Notes: a model not told the origin generated them from the sequence alone. A stretch of 52,687 bases of DNA from Bavariicoccus seileri WCC 4188 (GCF_000421665.1 NZ_ATXL01000011.1:1-52687), one strand, 5' to 3'; shown: positions 34,763-44,805, counted from the stretch's first letter. Made by a program: numbers and translations.

Positions 34763-35746
34763 ATGAAACGCATCATATTTATGGGAACACCAGCATTTTC
34801 TGCACCAATTCTAGAAACCTTAGTGTCACAATTTGATGTGGTCGCTGCAGTGACGCAACCTGATCGACCAGTTGGTAGGAAACGTCTTTTGACCCCTAGT
34901 CCCGTAAAGAAAGTGGCACTAAAACATGGGATAGATGTTTACCAACCAGAAAAGATTACTCAATCAACTGAGCTCGAACAACTGATGGCACTTAAAGCGG
35001 ATGTGATTGTAACCGCAGCGTTTGGTCAATTCCTACCATCAAAGCTATTAAAAACGCCAACTTTTGGAGCTGTGAATGTTCATGCTTCTCTTCTTCCAGA
35101 GTATCGGGGTGGTGCACCAGTCCATTATGCCATCTGGCAAGGAAAGAAAGAGACTGGGATTACTTTTATGCGAATGGTGAAAGAAATGGATGCTGGGAAC
35201 ATCCTCAAGCAATATCGGATCCCCATTTTACCAACGGATGATGTCGGTAGTATGTTTGATAAATTAAGTCAGTTAGCTTGCTTAAAAATCACTGGTTTTT
35301 TAGAGGATCTATTTGCTGGAAACATAACAGAGATTAAGCAAGATGAACGTTATATCTCTTATTCTCCAACAATCAAAAAGGAAGAGGAACGTATAGACTG
35401 GACTGGATCAGCTCAAGAAATAGACCAAAAAATCAGAGCTTTTAGACCATTTCCTGGAACCTACACCTTCTTAGATGGTCAACGGTTCAAGATTTGGGAG
35501 GCAAGTCCTTTATCCGTTGAGCAAACACGACTAGCTCTTGGAAATGATGCAAAGACTGATGTAGGACCGGGGACTTTTGTTAAATTGTCTTCAACTGGAT
35601 GGCTTGTTCTTTGTGGGAGAAACACTTCTTTAGAACTCAAGCAGGTGCAACCTGCTGGAAAAGGTAAAATGTCTGTAGCAGATTATTTGAACGGTCATGG
35701 GAAAAAATGGCAGACTGGGGATAGATTCGATGAAACAAACGAATGA
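34763..35746 (+). CDS. fmt: Methionyl-tRNA formyltransferase
   Basis: A 327-residue enzyme that formylates initiator Met-tRNA using 10-formyl-tetrahydrofolate. N-terminal formyltransferase domain with IFMGTPAFSAPILE and the catalytic HASLLPEYRGGAPVHYAIW; C-terminal tRNA-binding domain with RAFRPFPGTYTF. It overlaps rsmB by 17 bases. GGAAGG lies before ATG 34763. Confidence 0.96.
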   Translation: MKRIIFMGTPAFSAPILETLVSQFDVVAAVTQPDRPVGRKRLLTPSPVKKVALKHGIDVYQPEKITQSTELEQLMALKADVIVTAAFGQFLPSKLLKTPTFGAVNVHASLLPEYRGGAPVHYAIWQGKKETGITFMRMVKEMDAGNILKQYRIPILPTDDVGSMFDKLSQLACLKITGFLEDLFAGNITEIKQDERYISYSPTIKKEEERIDWTGSAQEIDQKIRAFRPFPGTYTFLDGQRFKIWEASPLSVEQTRLALGNDAKTDVGPGTFVKLSSTGWLVLCGRNTSLELKQVQPAGKGKMSVADYLNGHGKKWQTGDRFDETNE

Positions 35747-37148
35747 TTTAACAAATCTACGGTCCAATGATCCAAGGCACCTTGCCCTATGGATCTTGTA
35801 CCAAGTAATATATGAGCAAAAAGAAGCTAGCCAGTTGCTAAAGGAGGCAACCGGCAAAGAGAGTCTCAAAGCAGTTGATAAACGCCTGTTGTTGACTCTC
35901 GTTTATGGCGTATTAAAACATCATTATGCGTTAAGAGATCGTCTTAAGCCATTACTGAATGTCACCAATTTATCGAATAAGGTCTGGTTGATTCTTGAGA
36001 TTGCTTTATATCAACTCGTATTTTTGGAACGAGTGCCCAGTCATGCCATTGTCAATGAAGCGGTCAATATGGCGAAGGTCGTTGGTGAAGAAAGAGCGAG
36101 TGGGTTGGTCAATGGTGTTTTGCGGAACGTTATTCGCGAAAGTATGACTGATGAAGCTGATAGCTCAAGTGATGACGCAAGAGTGCAACTCTTCACATAT
36201 GATGATACCGATAAAGGATTGAGTAGGCGGTTTAGTATCCCCCTTAAACTCATCAAACTTTTTAGAATCCAGTATGGGTTGACGGTTACTAAAAAAATGT
36301 TGTCCTCATTTGAGACAAATCCCAAATTGTCTTTTAGGGTAGCAAATGAGAAAAGCTCCAGAGAAGCTATGATTCACCGCATGCGAGCTGACGGCTATCC
36401 TGTCGAAAAAAGTACGATTGTCGCAACGGGTATCATTGGCTTAGATAGTAGTTTGTTAACCAGCTATTATTTCGATCAGGGATTAATTACGGTTCAGGAT
36501 GAGAGTTCACAAATTGTGGCATTGAGTCTTAAAACAACAGACGATGCGATTGTCTATGATGCTTGCTCAGCTCCTGGTGGAAAAACAAGCCATATTGCAC
36601 AATTAGTGCCAAAAGGACATGTGTTCGCAACAGAAATTGCTGACTCTAAAAAGGACCTAATCACTGACAATTTGCAGCGATTGAACCTGTCAGATCGGGT
36701 CACTGTCCAAATAGCTGATGCAAGGGAAGCAGATAAGCTATTTGAACCAGAAAAATTTGATGCAGTTTTAATCGATGCCCCATGTAGTGGGATGGGCCTA
36801 TTGCGGCGTAAGCCTGATATAAGGTATCATAAGACTAACCAGGATATTGTAGCCTTATCTGTTATCCAAAGGGAGATACTGGAGGCAGTCGCTCCGCTTG
36901 TTAAAGTGGGTGGCCATTTAGTCTACAGTACTTGTACCTTGACTCAACAAGAAAATCAATTGCAGGTGCTTTCGTTTCTAAAGAATCATCCAGAGTTTGA
37001 GGTGTCATCACTTGAAATGATTGAAAGTGTCTCTCCTAGTTTCTTAAAAGAAGCACTTACTCCGGAGGGTTTCTTGGAAATATTACCGCATTATGCCGAA
37101 ACAGATGGGTTCTTTATTGCAAAATTAGCGAAACGAAACAAACTATAA
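35730..37148 (+). CDS. rsmB: 16S rRNA (cytosine967-C5)-methyltransferase RsmB
   Basis: About 472 residues: an N-terminal NusB-like RNA-binding domain (LALWILYQVIYEQKEASQLL) and a C-terminal SAM methyltransferase. The latter has YDACSAPGGKTSHIAQL, DAPCSGMGLLRRKPDIR and the catalytic YSTCTL. The start is ATG 35730: GGGGAT lies 7 bases upstream. The ATG at 35697, farther inside fmt, has no ribosome binding site. Confidence 0.95.
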   Translation: MKQTNDLTNLRSNDPRHLALWILYQVIYEQKEASQLLKEATGKESLKAVDKRLLLTLVYGVLKHHYALRDRLKPLLNVTNLSNKVWLILEIALYQLVFLERVPSHAIVNEAVNMAKVVGEERASGLVNGVLRNVIRESMTDEADSSSDDARVQLFTYDDTDKGLSRRFSIPLKLIKLFRIQYGLTVTKKMLSSFETNPKLSFRVANEKSSREAMIHRMRADGYPVEKSTIVATGIIGLDSSLLTSYYFDQGLITVQDESSQIVALSLKTTDDAIVYDACSAPGGKTSHIAQLVPKGHVFATEIADSKKDLITDNLQRLNLSDRVTVQIADAREADKLFEPEKFDAVLIDAPCSGMGLLRRKPDIRYHKTNQDIVALSVIQREILEAVAPLVKVGGHLVYSTCTLTQQENQLQVLSFLKNHPEFEVSSLEMIESVSPSFLKEALTPEGFLEILPHYAETDGFFIAKLAKRNKL

Positions 37149-37158
37149 GAGGTGTCTC

Positions 37159-37911
37159 ATGGAAGTTTACATCAAATCAGATATCGGACAGAAACGTCCT
37201 TTGAACGAGGACCGTGCTGGCTACTTTATCAATCAAATACAACAACCGTTATTTATCGTCTGCGATGGTGTCGGAGGACATCAAGCGGGAGAAGTTGCTA
37301 GTCAAATGGCCATTGACTTGATTGGGCGTTCGTGGGAAGAAACCGCTTTTTTAGAGCCAACGGAAATGACCGAATGGTTAAAAGAAAATATCGAAAAAAA
37401 TAACGCTGCTATTTATAAACACGGGCAAGAAAATTTTTCGCTCAAAGGAATGGCAACAACGTTAGTAGCTACAGCTCTATTAGGCGATACATTAGTCGTA
37501 CTCAATGTTGGAGATAGTAGAGCTTATTTGTATCGGAATGGTGCTACTAATCAAATTACTGAGGATCACTCGTTAGTAAATGAGTTGGTCAAACAGGGTG
37601 AATTGACGCCACAAGAAGCGGAGCATCATCCACAAAAAAATGTGATCACCCGTTCTTTAGGGCTAGAATATAATGTACAAGTTGCTGATATTTCTTTAAA
37701 AGTGAAGGCAGAAGATATAGTGCTACTTTGTAGCGATGGCCTCTCAGATATCGTGCCATTAGATAAGATCAATGATATCTTGAATGATGAAAAAACACTA
37801 GATGAAGCATCATCTGCGTTGATCGATTTAGCAAACAATGCAGGTGGCTTTGATAATATCACGGTGTTATTAGCCAGTGATCTTCAAAATGGGCAGGTGA
37901 AAAGTTTATGA
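37159..37911 (+). CDS. prpC: PP2C-type Ser/Thr phosphatase
   Basis: A 250-residue Mn/Mg-dependent phosphatase that reverses PrkC phosphorylation. Metal-binding aspartates are in NEDRAGYF, VCDGVGGH, LCSDGLSD and GGFDNITV; the middle holds NVGDSRAYLYR and EDHSLVNELV. AGAGGTG precedes ATG 37159. Its stop overlaps the kinase start (ATGA), so the pair is translationally coupled. Confidence 0.96.
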   Translation: MEVYIKSDIGQKRPLNEDRAGYFINQIQQPLFIVCDGVGGHQAGEVASQMAIDLIGRSWEETAFLEPTEMTEWLKENIEKNNAAIYKHGQENFSLKGMATTLVATALLGDTLVVLNVGDSRAYLYRNGATNQITEDHSLVNELVKQGELTPQEAEHHPQKNVITRSLGLEYNVQVADISLKVKAEDIVLLCSDGLSDIVPLDKINDILNDEKTLDEASSALIDLANNAGGFDNITVLLASDLQNGQVKSL

Positions 37912-39965
37912 TCACGATTGGACATAAGTTAGGTGGACGCTATAAAATAATCGATTATATCGGTAGCGGTGGAATGGCTAATGTATATTTAGCTCGAGAT
38001 CTGATTTTAAACCGGAATGTTGCCGTTAAAGTTTTAAGGTATGATTTCCAGGATAATCGTGATTCTATTCGCCGATTCAAGCGCGAAGCACTATCTGCAA
38101 CACAACTGAGTCATCCGAATATTGTAGCAGTTTATGATGTAGATGAGGAAGATAATCAACAGTATATTGTGATGGAATATAATGATGGGCAGGACCTTAA
38201 GCAATACATCAAAGAGCATGGTCCCCTAAATCCCAAACGGGCAGTTTATATTATGGAGCAATTACTGTCAGCAATGAGTCTTGCCCATCAACACCGCATT
38301 ATCCATAGAGATATCAAACCACAAAATATCTTGATCGATAAGGAAGACCATGTGCAACTCACTGATTTTGGGATAGCGGTTGCTCTGTCAGATACGACAA
38401 TCACCCAAACCAATACGTTATTAGGCTCAGTCCATTATTTGTCTCCTGAACAGGCGCGTGGTGGGATGGCAACGGTTAAGTCTGACATCTACGCTTTAGG
38501 CATCGTCTTATATGAACTTTTAACAGCAAAAGTTCCTTTTGATGGAGATAGTCCTGTTTCGATAGCTTTGAAGCATTTTCAAGAAGACTTACCAAGCATT
38601 CGTGAGATTTATCCTAAAATCCCACAAGCACTCGAAAATGTTATTTTAAAAGCAACAGCAAAGGATCCACTGAATCGTTATAGTAGTTGCGATGAAATGG
38701 CAAAAGATATTTCTACTTCTCTTGACCCTGATAGACGGTATGAGAAACGATTCGTACCGAACAATCAATTGGTGAACGGCGATACGAGAGTGCTAAAACC
38801 TGTTCCAGAGTTGCTTGCCGAAACAAAAAGACAGCAAGACTTGGAAGAGTCCATGCATGACTTGCAAGCGACTGAATCAGAAGTTGAACCATTAGAGGAA
38901 AAAGCAACAGCTAAACAATCTGGACCTAAAAAAAGTCGAAAGCGAAAAATTATCAGTTGGACTTTCTTTGCAGTATTGATGGCTATATTTGCTGCTTTTA
39001 TCATCTGGATAGTTTTTTATAATAATCGTGAGCAAGAAGTAGCCGTTCCAGATGTGGTGAATTTGACGCAAGCAGAAGCTAAAAGTCAACTTGAAGCTAT
39101 TGGGTTACAAGTCGGAGATGTGACGGAACAATCATCCGAAGATGTGGATGAGGACCATATCATTAGCACAGACCCTAAAGCAACAGTCGACGTCAAACCA
39201 GGATCAACTGTTAACTTAGTAGTCAGTACTGGTAGCGAAACAGTCGAGATGGCTGATTATACAGGTGAAGATTACGAGACGGCTAGAGATGCTTTACGGG
39301 CGTTAGGTTTTAATGTCGAACGGTATGAAGAGGCTAGCGATGAGTACTCTCCTGGAAAAGTTATCGCACAGAGCGTTGACGAGGGTGAAAAAGTTAATCC
39401 TTCCAAAACGACTGTCGCATTAACGGTTAGCACGGGACAAGAATTGATTACGATAGCTGACTTGTCTGGTTTTAGCCAAACTGCAGTTGAAAATTATGCT
39501 AAAACCAATGAACTAACTTTGACTGTGACAGAAGAGAACAATGATGAGATTCCAGCGGGTATTTTGATTTCGCAAAATCCGAAAACAGGTGCACAAGTTG
39601 CTAAGGGAAGCGAATTAGCGGTTGTGATTTCTCTAGGTGCAAACGAGCCAGAGACAGAAACATTTAACCGTGTTGTCAAGGTTTCTTACGTACCATCTAC
39701 AACAGATTCTAATGGAGACAGTGGGGATTCAGATAATTCTGATAATCAAAATAATGAGTCGGGTAATAGTAGTACACAGGCTAATCATGTCGAGATTTAT
39801 ATGGAAGATAATAATAACTCATATGATACCGTTGCTCAGAAATTAGAAATAACTGAAAATACAGAAGTTACACTAATTTTTACCCTTGATAAAGGCAAGA
39901 GCGGTCGTTACAAAGTTGTTAGAGATGGTGTGACAGTCGAAGAAAACAATAACGTTAGAAACTAA
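37908..39965 (+). CDS. prkC: PASTA-domain Ser/Thr protein kinase (PrkC/StkP/IreK)
   Basis: A 685-residue membrane kinase that senses cell-wall fragments or lipid II and controls division, wall synthesis and stress resistance. Kinase domain (about 1-270): GSGGMANVYLA, catalytic HRDIKPQNIL, DFGIA, and the activation loop with several Thr (DTTITQTNTLLGSVHYLSPEQ). A juxtamembrane linker, one transmembrane helix (about 347-370) and three extracellular PASTA domains follow (about 375-440, 441-510, 511-578). A Ser/Asn/Asp-rich linker and a small C-terminal domain finish it. Enterococcal IreK has five PASTA repeats; only three are recognisable here. No terminator follows before rsgA. Confidence 0.95.
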   Translation: MITIGHKLGGRYKIIDYIGSGGMANVYLARDLILNRNVAVKVLRYDFQDNRDSIRRFKREALSATQLSHPNIVAVYDVDEEDNQQYIVMEYNDGQDLKQYIKEHGPLNPKRAVYIMEQLLSAMSLAHQHRIIHRDIKPQNILIDKEDHVQLTDFGIAVALSDTTITQTNTLLGSVHYLSPEQARGGMATVKSDIYALGIVLYELLTAKVPFDGDSPVSIALKHFQEDLPSIREIYPKIPQALENVILKATAKDPLNRYSSCDEMAKDISTSLDPDRRYEKRFVPNNQLVNGDTRVLKPVPELLAETKRQQDLEESMHDLQATESEVEPLEEKATAKQSGPKKSRKRKIISWTFFAVLMAIFAAFIIWIVFYNNREQEVAVPDVVNLTQAEAKSQLEAIGLQVGDVTEQSSEDVDEDHIISTDPKATVDVKPGSTVNLVVSTGSETVEMADYTGEDYETARDALRALGFNVERYEEASDEYSPGKVIAQSVDEGEKVNPSKTTVALTVSTGQELITIADLSGFSQTAVENYAKTNELTLTVTEENNDEIPAGILISQNPKTGAQVAKGSELAVVISLGANEPETETFNRVVKVSYVPSTTDSNGDSGDSDNSDNQNNESGNSSTQANHVEIYMEDNNNSYDTVAQKLEITENTEVTLIFTLDKGKSGRYKVVRDGVTVEENNNVRN

Positions 39966-40043
39966 GATAGTTCAAAAACAATTAATGACAATTTCAAAGA
40001 ATCTATCAAATGGAATTAGAAGATATCAAGAGAGGGGTGAGCT

Positions 40044-40934
40044 ATGGCAAAGGGGAAAATTATCAGTGCAATTAGTGGGTTTTATGATGTTATGACTGAC
40101 CAAGGCGATGTTATTAGAACGAAGCCAAGGGGATTATTCAGAAATCAAAAAAAGAAACCTTTCGTAGGTGATCTTGTTCTGTTTGAACCATCAGATAGTG
40201 GAGATGGGACGATTACTGACTTATTACCCCGTAAGAATGAGTTGGTCAGGCCTCCAATTGTTAATGTGGATGCTGCTCTCTTAGTGATGTCAGCAGTTTT
40301 ACCAGTCTTGAATACTTTCCTATTAGACCGCTATTTGGTTTACTTGGAGTCTCTTGATATTAAGCCAATCATTGTGATCAGTAAACACGATTTACTAGCA
40401 GCTAAACAAGACCAACTTGCCACAATAAAGAGTTTGATGACAGATTATCAAACGTTAGGCTATGAGACTTTTTTTGTGGATGATCCAAAGTTGTTTCACT
40501 ATATTGGAGGGTTAAGCAATCAAATTGTGGTGATTATGGGGCAAAGTGGCGTTGGAAAATCAACTTTAGTTAATCGCTGGTTACCCCACTTAAAACTGGA
40601 GACACAACCTATATCCGATAGCTTGAATAGAGGGAAGCATACTACTAGGACAGTTAACCTATATCGTTATGGGAAAGCATTTATTGCAGATACACCAGGA
40701 TTTAGTGATTTTCAGTTGCCTGATATTTCAGTTGAAGAATTAGCAGATTGTTTTGTGGAGTGGCATACAATCAGTCCGATGTGTAAGTTCAAACCCTGTA
40801 GCCACTCTCATGAGCCCAAATGTGCTGTAAAAGAGTTTGTCAAAACGAGGCAGTTTTACACGGGTAGATACGAGCATTACCTTAAGATGAAAATAGAAAT
40901 AGAGAATCAAAAGCCAAGTTACGAAAGGAAATAA
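40044..40934 (+). CDS. rsgA: Ribosome small-subunit-dependent GTPase RsgA
   Basis: A 296-residue circularly permuted GTPase for late 30S maturation. N-terminal OB domain, then G4 ISKHD ahead of G1 GQSGVGKSTL and G3 DTPGFSDF (permuted order), and the C-terminal zinc motif CKFKPCSHSHEPKC. GAGGGGTGAG precedes ATG 40044. rpe follows after 5 bases. Confidence 0.96.
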   Translation: MAKGKIISAISGFYDVMTDQGDVIRTKPRGLFRNQKKKPFVGDLVLFEPSDSGDGTITDLLPRKNELVRPPIVNVDAALLVMSAVLPVLNTFLLDRYLVYLESLDIKPIIVISKHDLLAAKQDQLATIKSLMTDYQTLGYETFFVDDPKLFHYIGGLSNQIVVIMGQSGVGKSTLVNRWLPHLKLETQPISDSLNRGKHTTRTVNLYRYGKAFIADTPGFSDFQLPDISVEELADCFVEWHTISPMCKFKPCSHSHEPKCAVKEFVKTRQFYTGRYEHYLKMKIEIENQKPSYERK

Positions 40935-40939
40935 GAGAA

Positions 40940-41590
40940 ATGGTTTTAATTGCCCCGTCTTTGTTGAGTGCGGATTTTAAAGTGTTGAAGGAAGAAATCA
41001 CAATGATTGAACAGAGTGGGGCAGATTGGCTTCATTTTGATGTCATGGATGGCCGTTTTGTTCCTAATATTAGTTTTGGCTTACCTGTTTTAGAGGCGAT
41101 TAGACCAATTACGACAGTGCCGATAGATTGTCACCTTATGGTCGAAGAACCGAGCAAGCAGATTCCCTTATTTGCGCAAGCGGGAGCAGATTATATCTCT
41201 ATTCATTTAGAAGCTACTAGCCATATAGATCGTGATCTGTCACTGATCAAAGAGTATGGCTCTAAGACTGGTGTGGTCATTAATCCAGGGACAGCAGTTG
41301 AACTATTAAATCCTATCTTACATCGTGTTGATATGGTGTTAGTCATGACTGTTAATCCGGGATTTGGAGGCCAAAGCTTTATTAGTGAAGTCTCTAATAA
41401 GGTGGACTGGTTGAAAAAAGAACGTGAAGCAAATGGGTACGATTACCTCATAGAGGTTGATGGTGGTATCAATGTTCAGACAATTCAGTCTGTTAGTAAT
41501 GCAGATGTCTTTGTTGCCGGCTCTGCTATCTTCAATGCCGCTGATCGTTCTCGTGAAATCACCCTCTTAAGAGAGAAGGCTGAAAAATGA
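40940..41590 (+). CDS. rpe: Ribulose-phosphate 3-epimerase
   Basis: A 216-residue TIM-barrel enzyme interconverting ribulose-5-P and xylulose-5-P in the pentose phosphate pathway. Visible: APSLLSADF, FDVMDGRFVPNISFG, CHLMVEEP, MTVNPGFGGQSF and EVDGGI, which carry the metal and catalytic Asp/His residues. Overlaps thiN by 4 bases. Confidence 0.97.
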   Translation: MVLIAPSLLSADFKVLKEEITMIEQSGADWLHFDVMDGRFVPNISFGLPVLEAIRPITTVPIDCHLMVEEPSKQIPLFAQAGADYISIHLEATSHIDRDLSLIKEYGSKTGVVINPGTAVELLNPILHRVDMVLVMTVNPGFGGQSFISEVSNKVDWLKKEREANGYDYLIEVDGGINVQTIQSVSNADVFVAGSAIFNAADRSREITLLREKAEK

Positions 41591-42264
41591 TTCATGTTGT
41601 CTTAGGTGGTCCTGACCCTGCTCTTACAATGATTGATTTCAGTCCAAATGACTTGGTCGTTGGTGTTGACCGAGGAGCAATGCGGTTATTGGATCAAAAC
41701 TTTTCAGTTGATCTGGCAGTCGGTGATTTTGATTCGGTATCAGAAGAGGAGTTTAATACTATTGCATCAGTTGCCAGAAAAGTAGTCCGACTTAAGCCTG
41801 AAAAGGACGATACGGATACCGAGTATGCTTTAAAAATGATTGCAGATATGAATCGTTCTGATGATATTATGCTCTATGGGGCCTTCAAGGGAAGACTTGA
41901 TCATACGTTGTCTAATATCTGGCTTGGTTATCAACCTCGTTTTGCCAGTATTTTGACTCGACTACACTATAGAAGTCAAAGAGCTATCGGTTGCTTTTTT
42001 ACACCAGGAACCCATCTAGTGACGCAATATAAGAATTGGAAGTATCTTTCCTTTATCAGTTTAACCCCTATCAAGGGATTGACTCTTGATGGAAGTAAAT
42101 ATCCGTTAGATAATGTTGATCTTTCGTATCCAATGGCATTGATCAGTAATGAGTTTCTGCCAAGTCATCCAGTTAATAAGGAAAAAGGGGCAGAGAAATC
42201 TTTACAGATGACTCTTTCATTTGAAGAAGGGACTATCTTGATGCTTCAAACGATTGATGATTAG
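41587..42264 (+). CDS. thiN: Thiamine pyrophosphokinase
   Basis: A 225-residue enzyme that makes thiamine diphosphate from thiamine and ATP. Motifs DLVVGVDRGAMRLL, AVGDFDSVS, EKDDTDTEYALKM and AFKGRLDHTLSN form the ATP and thiamine sites; the C-terminal half is a beta-sandwich. Last gene of the block, followed by a terminator. It implies that thiamine is salvaged as the free vitamin. Confidence 0.94.
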   Translation: MIHVVLGGPDPALTMIDFSPNDLVVGVDRGAMRLLDQNFSVDLAVGDFDSVSEEEFNTIASVARKVVRLKPEKDDTDTEYALKMIADMNRSDDIMLYGAFKGRLDHTLSNIWLGYQPRFASILTRLHYRSQRAIGCFFTPGTHLVTQYKNWKYLSFISLTPIKGLTLDGSKYPLDNVDLSYPMALISNEFLPSHPVNKEKGAEKSLQMTLSFEEGTILMLQTIDD

Positions 42265-42292
42265 TTGTTACTTCACTGCTTAAAAAGAACAC

Positions 42293-42322
42293 AAAAAAAC
42301 CTCGCGAAAGCGAGGCTTTTTT
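42293..42322. terminator. Bidirectional terminator between thiN and rpmB
   Basis: CCTCGC-GAAA-GCGAGG flanked by A7 on one side and CT6 on the other: a perfect GNRA-loop hairpin serving the convergent thiN (+) and rpmB (-). Confidence 0.93.
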
Positions 42323-42343
42323 GTCAAAAAGTATAGCAAAGAA

Positions 42344-42532
42344 TCAAACGCGGGTTACTTTACCCGATTTTAATGCCCGAGCGGAAACCCATACTCTTTT
42401 AGGTTTACCATCAACTAAGATGCGGACTTTTTGCAAGTTTGGTTTAAAAGTTCTTCTAGTCGCATTCAATGCGTGAGAACGGTTATTACCTGATCTTGAT
42501 TTGCGACCAGTAACGAAACATTCTTTAGCCAT
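42344..42532 (-). CDS. rpmB: 50S ribosomal protein L28
   Basis: A 62-residue 50S protein: [20 protein letters not shown], then [13 protein letters not shown] and the basic C-terminus. Only one Cys is present, so this is the zinc-independent form without CxxC pairs. The start is set at the internal MAKEC, since AAAAAGGAGGAT lies directly upstream on the - strand. The longer frame from 42586 would run over this site and the promoter. Confidence 0.96.
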   Translation of the reverse strand: MAKECFVTGRKSRSGNNRSHALNATRRTFKPNLQKVRILVDGKPKRVWVSARALKSGKVTRV

Positions 42533-42584
42533 TGTTATCCTCCTTTTTGCTTGAGGTTTAAAACAGATACTCACATACCAAGTC

Positions 42585-42613
42585 AATTTACCATATTTTT
42601 CCCGTTAGCGCAA
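42585..42613 (-). promoter_or_regulatory. rpmB promoter
   Basis: On the - strand: TTGCGC (42608-42613), a 17-base spacer, TAAATT (42585-42590), with TGG before the -10. Confidence 0.65.
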
Positions 42614-42627
42614 GCAAACGATTCATT

Positions 42628-42656
42628 TTGTACTTTTGAGGGGATAATGATATAAT
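42628..42656 (+). promoter_or_regulatory. Promoter P1 of the yloU-fakA unit
   Basis: TTGTAC (42628-42633), a 17-base spacer, TATAAT (42651-42656) preceded by TGA. A second possible promoter, TTGACA (42667-42672) with TATACT (42688-42693), has a short 15-base spacer. Confidence 0.65.
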
Positions 42657-42731
42657 ATCTTGGAGTTTGACAGAGCACGTGATATGTTATACTAAACTAG
42701 TATAGAGATGCAAACATAAGGAGGCACATTC

Positions 42732-43094
42732 ATGGCTGTTAAAATTGAAACAAATAATGGCATTATCGATCTTGACAATGATGTGATTGCAACTGTAGTT
42801 GGTGTAGCTGCAACAGATAATTACGGTGTCATCGGAATGGCCAGTAAAAAGCAAATTAGAGATAATTTGATTGAAATCTTAAAAAAAGAAAATTATTCTC
42901 GCGGTGTCGTAATCAGTCAGGATGGCGATAACGTAGTCGTTGATGTTTATATTATTGTTGCGTATGGTACGAAAATTTCAGAGATTTGTCGTAATGTTCA
43001 GCAACAAGTTAAATATAATTTGGAAACATTGTTGGGGATCGCAGCTGAGCAAGTGAACATTCACGTGCAAGGTGTCCGGTTACTTGAACAATAA
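42732..43094 (+). CDS. yloU: Asp23/Gls24 family envelope stress protein (YloU)
   Basis: A 120-residue protein of the Asp23 family: DVIATVVGVAATDNYGVIGM, then a Gly-Val-x-Ile strand and DVYIIVAYGTKISEICRNVQ. Relatives gather near the membrane and respond to envelope stress or fatty acid metabolism; the exact role is unknown. GGAGG precedes ATG 42732. Followed by fakA, a conserved pair. Confidence 0.93.
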   Translation: MAVKIETNNGIIDLDNDVIATVVGVAATDNYGVIGMASKKQIRDNLIEILKKENYSRGVVISQDGDNVVVDVYIIVAYGTKISEICRNVQQQVKYNLETLLGIAAEQVNIHVQGVRLLEQ

Positions 43095-43115
43095 TGGTGG
43101 TGCAGGGAGGCAATC

Positions 43116-44789
43116 ATGGTAAAAAACAAGTTAACAGTTGAAGATTTAGAAAATATGATCCAATTGGGGAATGAGAGACTAACTGATAATGCAGAGTTGG
43201 TCAATTCTCTTAATGTGTTCCCCGTTCCCGATGGTGATACAGGGACAAATATGAATCTGTCTTTTACTTCAGGGAGTGATCGGGTCATTTCTAATGGGGC
43301 GACGACCGTTGGGGATATGGCAAATGATCTTGCAAAGGGATTGCTGATGGGAGCACGAGGCAATTCTGGGGTTATCTTATCTCAACTATTCCGTGGTTTT
43401 TCACAATCTTTGGCAGGAAAAGATACAGTTGATGCCATTGGCCTTGCGGCTGCTTTCCAAAAGGGTGTGGAGACGGCTTATCAAGCAGTGATGAAACCGG
43501 TTGAGGGTACTATTTTAACTGTAGCTCGTGAGTCTGCAGCAGAAGCCGAAAAGGCAGCAAACGAAACAGGGGACTGTGTTGCTGTTGTTAAATCCTTAGT
43601 GAAAGGTGCCCAGATTTCTCTAGATCACACACCTGAATTACTATCAGTCCTTAAAGAAGTCGGTGTTGTTGATTCAGGTGGTCAGGGGTTGACCTTTATT
43701 TATGAAGGATTTTACGAAGCATTGACTGGTCAACGTCCTACTAGAGCGGTAGCCTCTACTAAAGTTGACTTAACCTCCGTGGCACATCATGAATTTGTTG
43801 ATGTAGCTCATGCGTCTACTGGAGACATTAAGTACGGTTATTGTACTGAGATAATGGTTCAAATTGGAGAAGGTGAGACGGTTTGTGACACCTTCGACTA
43901 TGATATTTTTAGAAATTATTTAAATGAACTAGGGGACTCTTTATTAGTCGTTGCAGATGATGAAATCATCAAAGTGCATGTTCATACCGAGCGTCCAGGA
44001 AACGTCATGAATTATGGACAACGTTTTGGCTCACTTGTCAAAGTTAAAGTTGATAATATGAGATTGCAAAATAATGACTTTATTAAGAAAGATTCTACTA
44101 AAGAAATTCTTGAAAAGAGTATAGAACCTCAAAAAGAATATGCCATCATTGCAATTGCTAGTGGTGAAGGTGTTGGAGAATTATTCAAATCTGTTGGTGT
44201 CACTAATTTGATCAGTGGTGGTCAAACAATGAATCCATCTACAGAAGATATTTGTAAAGAAATCGAAAAAACAAATGCCAAAAATGTCATTATTTTACCT
44301 AATAACAAGAATATCTTTATGGCTGCTAATCAGGCAGCGGAAGTCCTAGGAGATTATGTCAAAGTCGTTTTAACAAAGAGTATTCCATTAGGATTAGCGG
44401 CTATGCTTGGCTTTAATCCACAAGCGACACTTGCAGAAAATGTTGCCTCTATGACAGAAACAATTTCTTATGTCAAAAGCGGTCAGATCACAACTGCCAT
44501 TAGAGATACTGTGATTGATTCAGTTGAAATCCATAAAAATGACTTTATGAGTATCGTGGATGGCGCGATTATTGCTAGCGTACCAGAAGAAAAAGAGGCA
44601 TTAACAACTGCCTTATTAGCGATGTTAGATGAAGAAAGTGAAATCGTGACGATTATCGTTGGAGAGCAAGGTTCTACGGAAATCGCAAATGAAGTCGCAG
44701 AGAAATTACTAGCAGAAGATGATAATCTCGAAGTTGAGGTTCATACGGGGAATCAACCTGTGTATCAATATCTGTTCTCTGTCGAATAA
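43116..44789 (+). CDS. fakA: Fatty acid kinase catalytic subunit FakA (DAK2 domain, YloV)
   Basis: A 557-residue kinase that phosphorylates fatty acids bound to a FakB protein, feeding exogenous fatty acids into PlsX/PlsY lipid synthesis. N-terminal DAK2 ATP-binding domain with NVFPVPDGDTGTNMNLSF, LMGARGNSGVILSQLFRG and VDSGGQGL; then the middle and DegV-like C-terminal domains (GYCTEIMVQ, KVHVHTERPG, NPSTEDI). FakB is not in this window. Ends in a terminator before recG, with plsX and acpP further downstream, a metabolic fit. Confidence 0.92.
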   Translation: MVKNKLTVEDLENMIQLGNERLTDNAELVNSLNVFPVPDGDTGTNMNLSFTSGSDRVISNGATTVGDMANDLAKGLLMGARGNSGVILSQLFRGFSQSLAGKDTVDAIGLAAAFQKGVETAYQAVMKPVEGTILTVARESAAEAEKAANETGDCVAVVKSLVKGAQISLDHTPELLSVLKEVGVVDSGGQGLTFIYEGFYEALTGQRPTRAVASTKVDLTSVAHHEFVDVAHASTGDIKYGYCTEIMVQIGEGETVCDTFDYDIFRNYLNELGDSLLVVADDEIIKVHVHTERPGNVMNYGQRFGSLVKVKVDNMRLQNNDFIKKDSTKEILEKSIEPQKEYAIIAIASGEGVGELFKSVGVTNLISGGQTMNPSTEDICKEIEKTNAKNVIILPNNKNIFMAANQAAEVLGDYVKVVLTKSIPLGLAAMLGFNPQATLAENVASMTETISYVKSGQITTAIRDTVIDSVEIHKNDFMSIVDGAIIASVPEEKEALTTALLAMLDEESEIVTIIVGEQGSTEIANEVAEKLLAEDDNLEVEVHTGNQPVYQYLFSVE

Positions 44790-44805
44790 TCAGATCAAAG
44801 CTGGT